Shown here: piece after piece, positions 6,445 to 7,659 of the stretch
How positions within the stretch are numbered: position 1 is the stretch's first letter
How the letters are laid out: every line of letters begins with the position of its first letter
From: Desulfovibrio sp. Dsv1
GTDB taxonomy: Bacteria; Desulfobacterota; Desulfovibrionia; Desulfovibrionales; Desulfovibrionaceae
DNA length: 7,659 nt
Assembly: GCA_000403945.1 (NCBI GenBank)
Contig: APFI01000313.1
Span: forward strand, 1-7,659
Reading direction: 5' to 3'
Made by a program: the position numbers and the translations under genes
The notes under the pieces: model-generated
The model's input: only the letters and a program-made list of their open reading frames with translations
The model's database searches: none
Told to the model about the DNA's origin: nothing

Positions 6445-7659
6445 CATTGCTGTCCGGCTAAGCCACCAAATCTAACAGGCTGAGGTTGTAGGGATTTTCA
6501 TTTTTTCGTCGTCGTGGATTCAGAAGTTCTTCCAGAGGGGCGGCACCGAGCAGGTTGATCTGGATGAGTTGGAAAAGCTGCTGCACGGACAGCCCGAGGC
6601 GGCTGAGGAATTTCTGGTACGCAAGGAGCAGATACACCGTCAGGGCCGTGTAGAGCTGGATCAAAACCGCGTTTTCCGAGTTGCCGACGAAACTCTTGAT
6701 ACGCAAATTTTGTTTGATTTCCTTGAAAAGGAGTTCGATTTTCCAGCGCTCCTTGTAGATGTCGGCGATGGTTTTGGAGCTCAACCGGAAGTGATTGGTC
6801 AGAAATTCATGGCGCTTGCCGCTTTCCGGGTCCCGGTAACCTATACGCCGCAGGCGCAGGGACGTTTTCCCGCTGACGATCTCGATAATGTGGTCGGATG
6901 TGACGCCGGTTGTGCGGTTTACCGGGCGGCGCTCCGGAAGTGTGTACACGGCGTTGCGCTTGAGGCGGGTCACGAAAAAAACGCCCTTTGCGCCAAGGGT
7001 CCGGAACCAGGGATAGCTGATGAAACCTTTGTCGAACACCACGATAGACCCCTTGGGCAGTTCCAGTGCTTTGGCCATGCGGCTTTCGTGGGTTTTGGCG
7101 TCGGTCACGGTCGCGAACGCCGGGATATGACCGTCATGGTCCAGCAGGGTATGCATCCTGATGCCGCCTTTTGTCTGGCGGAACGAGGCCCAGGGGAAAA
7201 GCGACAGGCAAGGCCTGATGGTGGTGGCGTCCAGGCTGAACAGTTTGGATTTGAAGCGGAACTTGTGTTTCGGGGATTTTGCCGCGCACAGGCCGTACAT
7301 TTCGGCGAACAGATCCTGGAAAAAGCCCACAGGCCGGGAGTTGTTGGCGTCGGCAAGGGTGGAGCGGGCCACGGTTTTCAGACCCCAATGGTACAGGCGG
7401 TTCCCGGCCGCGCTCAGGCAGCGCAGGCCGTCGCGCATGGAACGCCTTGCGGCAAGCTGGATGAAGGCCATGACGGTGAACTGCTCCCTGAAGCCGAATT
7501 TGCGCGAGGAGCGTCCGGTTTTGTGCCGGCGTTCAAGCTTCTGGAAAACATGTCCGGGAATGAGCGATAGCGTTTGGGAGAAAAGTGCATTATGGTGACT
7601 CAAGTCCAAAATCTCCTTGTGTGGCAATGTGTTGTGCAAAACTCTTGTACCACATCCTG
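6445..7659 (-). mobile_element. IS4-family insertion sequence (ISPepr1-like), right end beyond the window
   Basis: The element is inferred from its transposase. A likely inner terminal motif, CATTGCTGTCCGGCTAAG (6445-6462), overlaps the transposase stop codon; sequences of this type are, from memory, seen at ends of related IS4 elements. The matching inverted copy is not in the window: the last bases (ACCACATCCTG) do not match it. The second terminal repeat and the target duplication therefore cannot be seen, and the left boundary is approximate. Confidence 0.55.
6458..7639 (-). CDS. IS4-family DDE transposase
   Basis: A 393-residue transposase, apparently full length. The N-terminus (about 15-95) resembles the DUF4372 region of ISPepr1-type IS4 transposases, with EQFTVMAFIQLAARRSMRD and STLADANNSRP. 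The DDE core is intact: Asp137 in SLDATT, Asp203 in VFDKGF, and Glu302 within YKERWKIELLFKEIK, which fits the IS4 signature Y-(2)-R-(3)-E-(6)-K exactly (Y295, R298, E302, K309). No frameshift or stop interrupts it, so the element may be active or recently arrived. The start is uncertain: the TTG at 7637-7639 gives the expected N-terminus with a weak AAGAG upstream, the frame remains open to the window edge, and the first internal Met (57) is too late. It is convergent with the operon and is not part of it. Confidence 0.93.
   Translation of the reverse strand: MHNTLPHKEILDLSHHNALFSQTLSLIPGHVFQKLERRHKTGRSSRKFGFREQFTVMAFIQLAARRSMRDGLRCLSAAGNRLYHWGLKTVARSTLADANNSRPVGFFQDLFAEMYGLCAAKSPKHKFRFKSKLFSLDATTIRPCLSLFPWASFRQTKGGIRMHTLLDHDGHIPAFATVTDAKTHESRMAKALELPKGSIVVFDKGFISYPWFRTLGAKGVFFVTRLKRNAVYTLPERRPVNRTTGVTSDHIIEIVSGKTSLRLRRIGYRDPESGKRHEFLTNHFRLSSKTIADIYKERWKIELLFKEIKQNLRIKSFVGNSENAVLIQLYTALTVYLLLAYQKFLSRLGLSVQQLFQLIQINLLGAAPLEELLNPRRRKNENPYNLSLLDLVA

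Noticed and set aside
6569..7570. A 333-codon plus-strand open frame opposite the transposase
   Set aside because: It is the complement of an IS4 transposase with all signature residues; the frame is a by-product of the codon use and shows no known motif.
1..7659. CRISPR arrays, tRNA or rRNA genes
   Set aside because: No regularly spaced direct repeats and no tRNA-like or rRNA-like sequence were seen on reading both strands.

Overview
The window looks like a piece of a Gram-negative, probably anaerobic chromosome. The moderately GC-rich codon use and protein style recall Desulfovibrionaceae (Bilophila, Mailhella or Desulfovibrio-like). That assignment is inference from family resemblance, not a database result. 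Almost every product of the main operon carries an export signal or membrane segments, which fits a cell with a periplasm.

Layout. An AraC-type regulator (15-923, minus) is divergent from a long plus-strand gene cluster (1140-6280). The cluster encodes, in order: an exported cupin; an exported double-domain carboxymuconolactone decarboxylase (CMD)-like protein; a second, non-exported cupin; an exported alpha/beta hydrolase broken by a frameshift; a Tat-exported flavodoxin; a DUF4405-type haem-binding membrane protein that runs in frame into a cyclophilin-like domain; and a second exported cyclophilin-like protein. Gaps between genes are short and most starts have good Shine-Dalgarno sequences. 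Two intercistronic hairpins (1646-1676, 3919-3948) interrupt the cluster, and a terminator-like hairpin (6306-6340) closes it. A perfect 15-bp-arm palindrome (6369-6408) resembling the right end of IS200/IS605 elements follows. The window ends in an IS4-family transposase on the minus strand (6458-7639), whose far end lies outside the window.

How the genes may work together. AraC regulators of this type commonly sit next to the redox or detoxification genes they control. The cupin, CMD and hydrolase genes suggest modification or detoxification of small reactive carbonyl or aromatic compounds. The exported flavodoxin beside a DUF4405 membrane cytochrome suggests electron flow from the quinone pool to a flavoprotein outside the cytoplasm. 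No substrate can be named from the sequence.

State of the locus. Three single-base frameshifts fall in a 1.8-kb stretch (near 3761, 4612-4616 and 5549-5553). The hydrolase also appears to have lost its conserved histidine. The operon is therefore either decaying or the sequence contains indel errors. The missense changes favour real decay of the hydrolase; the other two shifts are fully reversible by one base.
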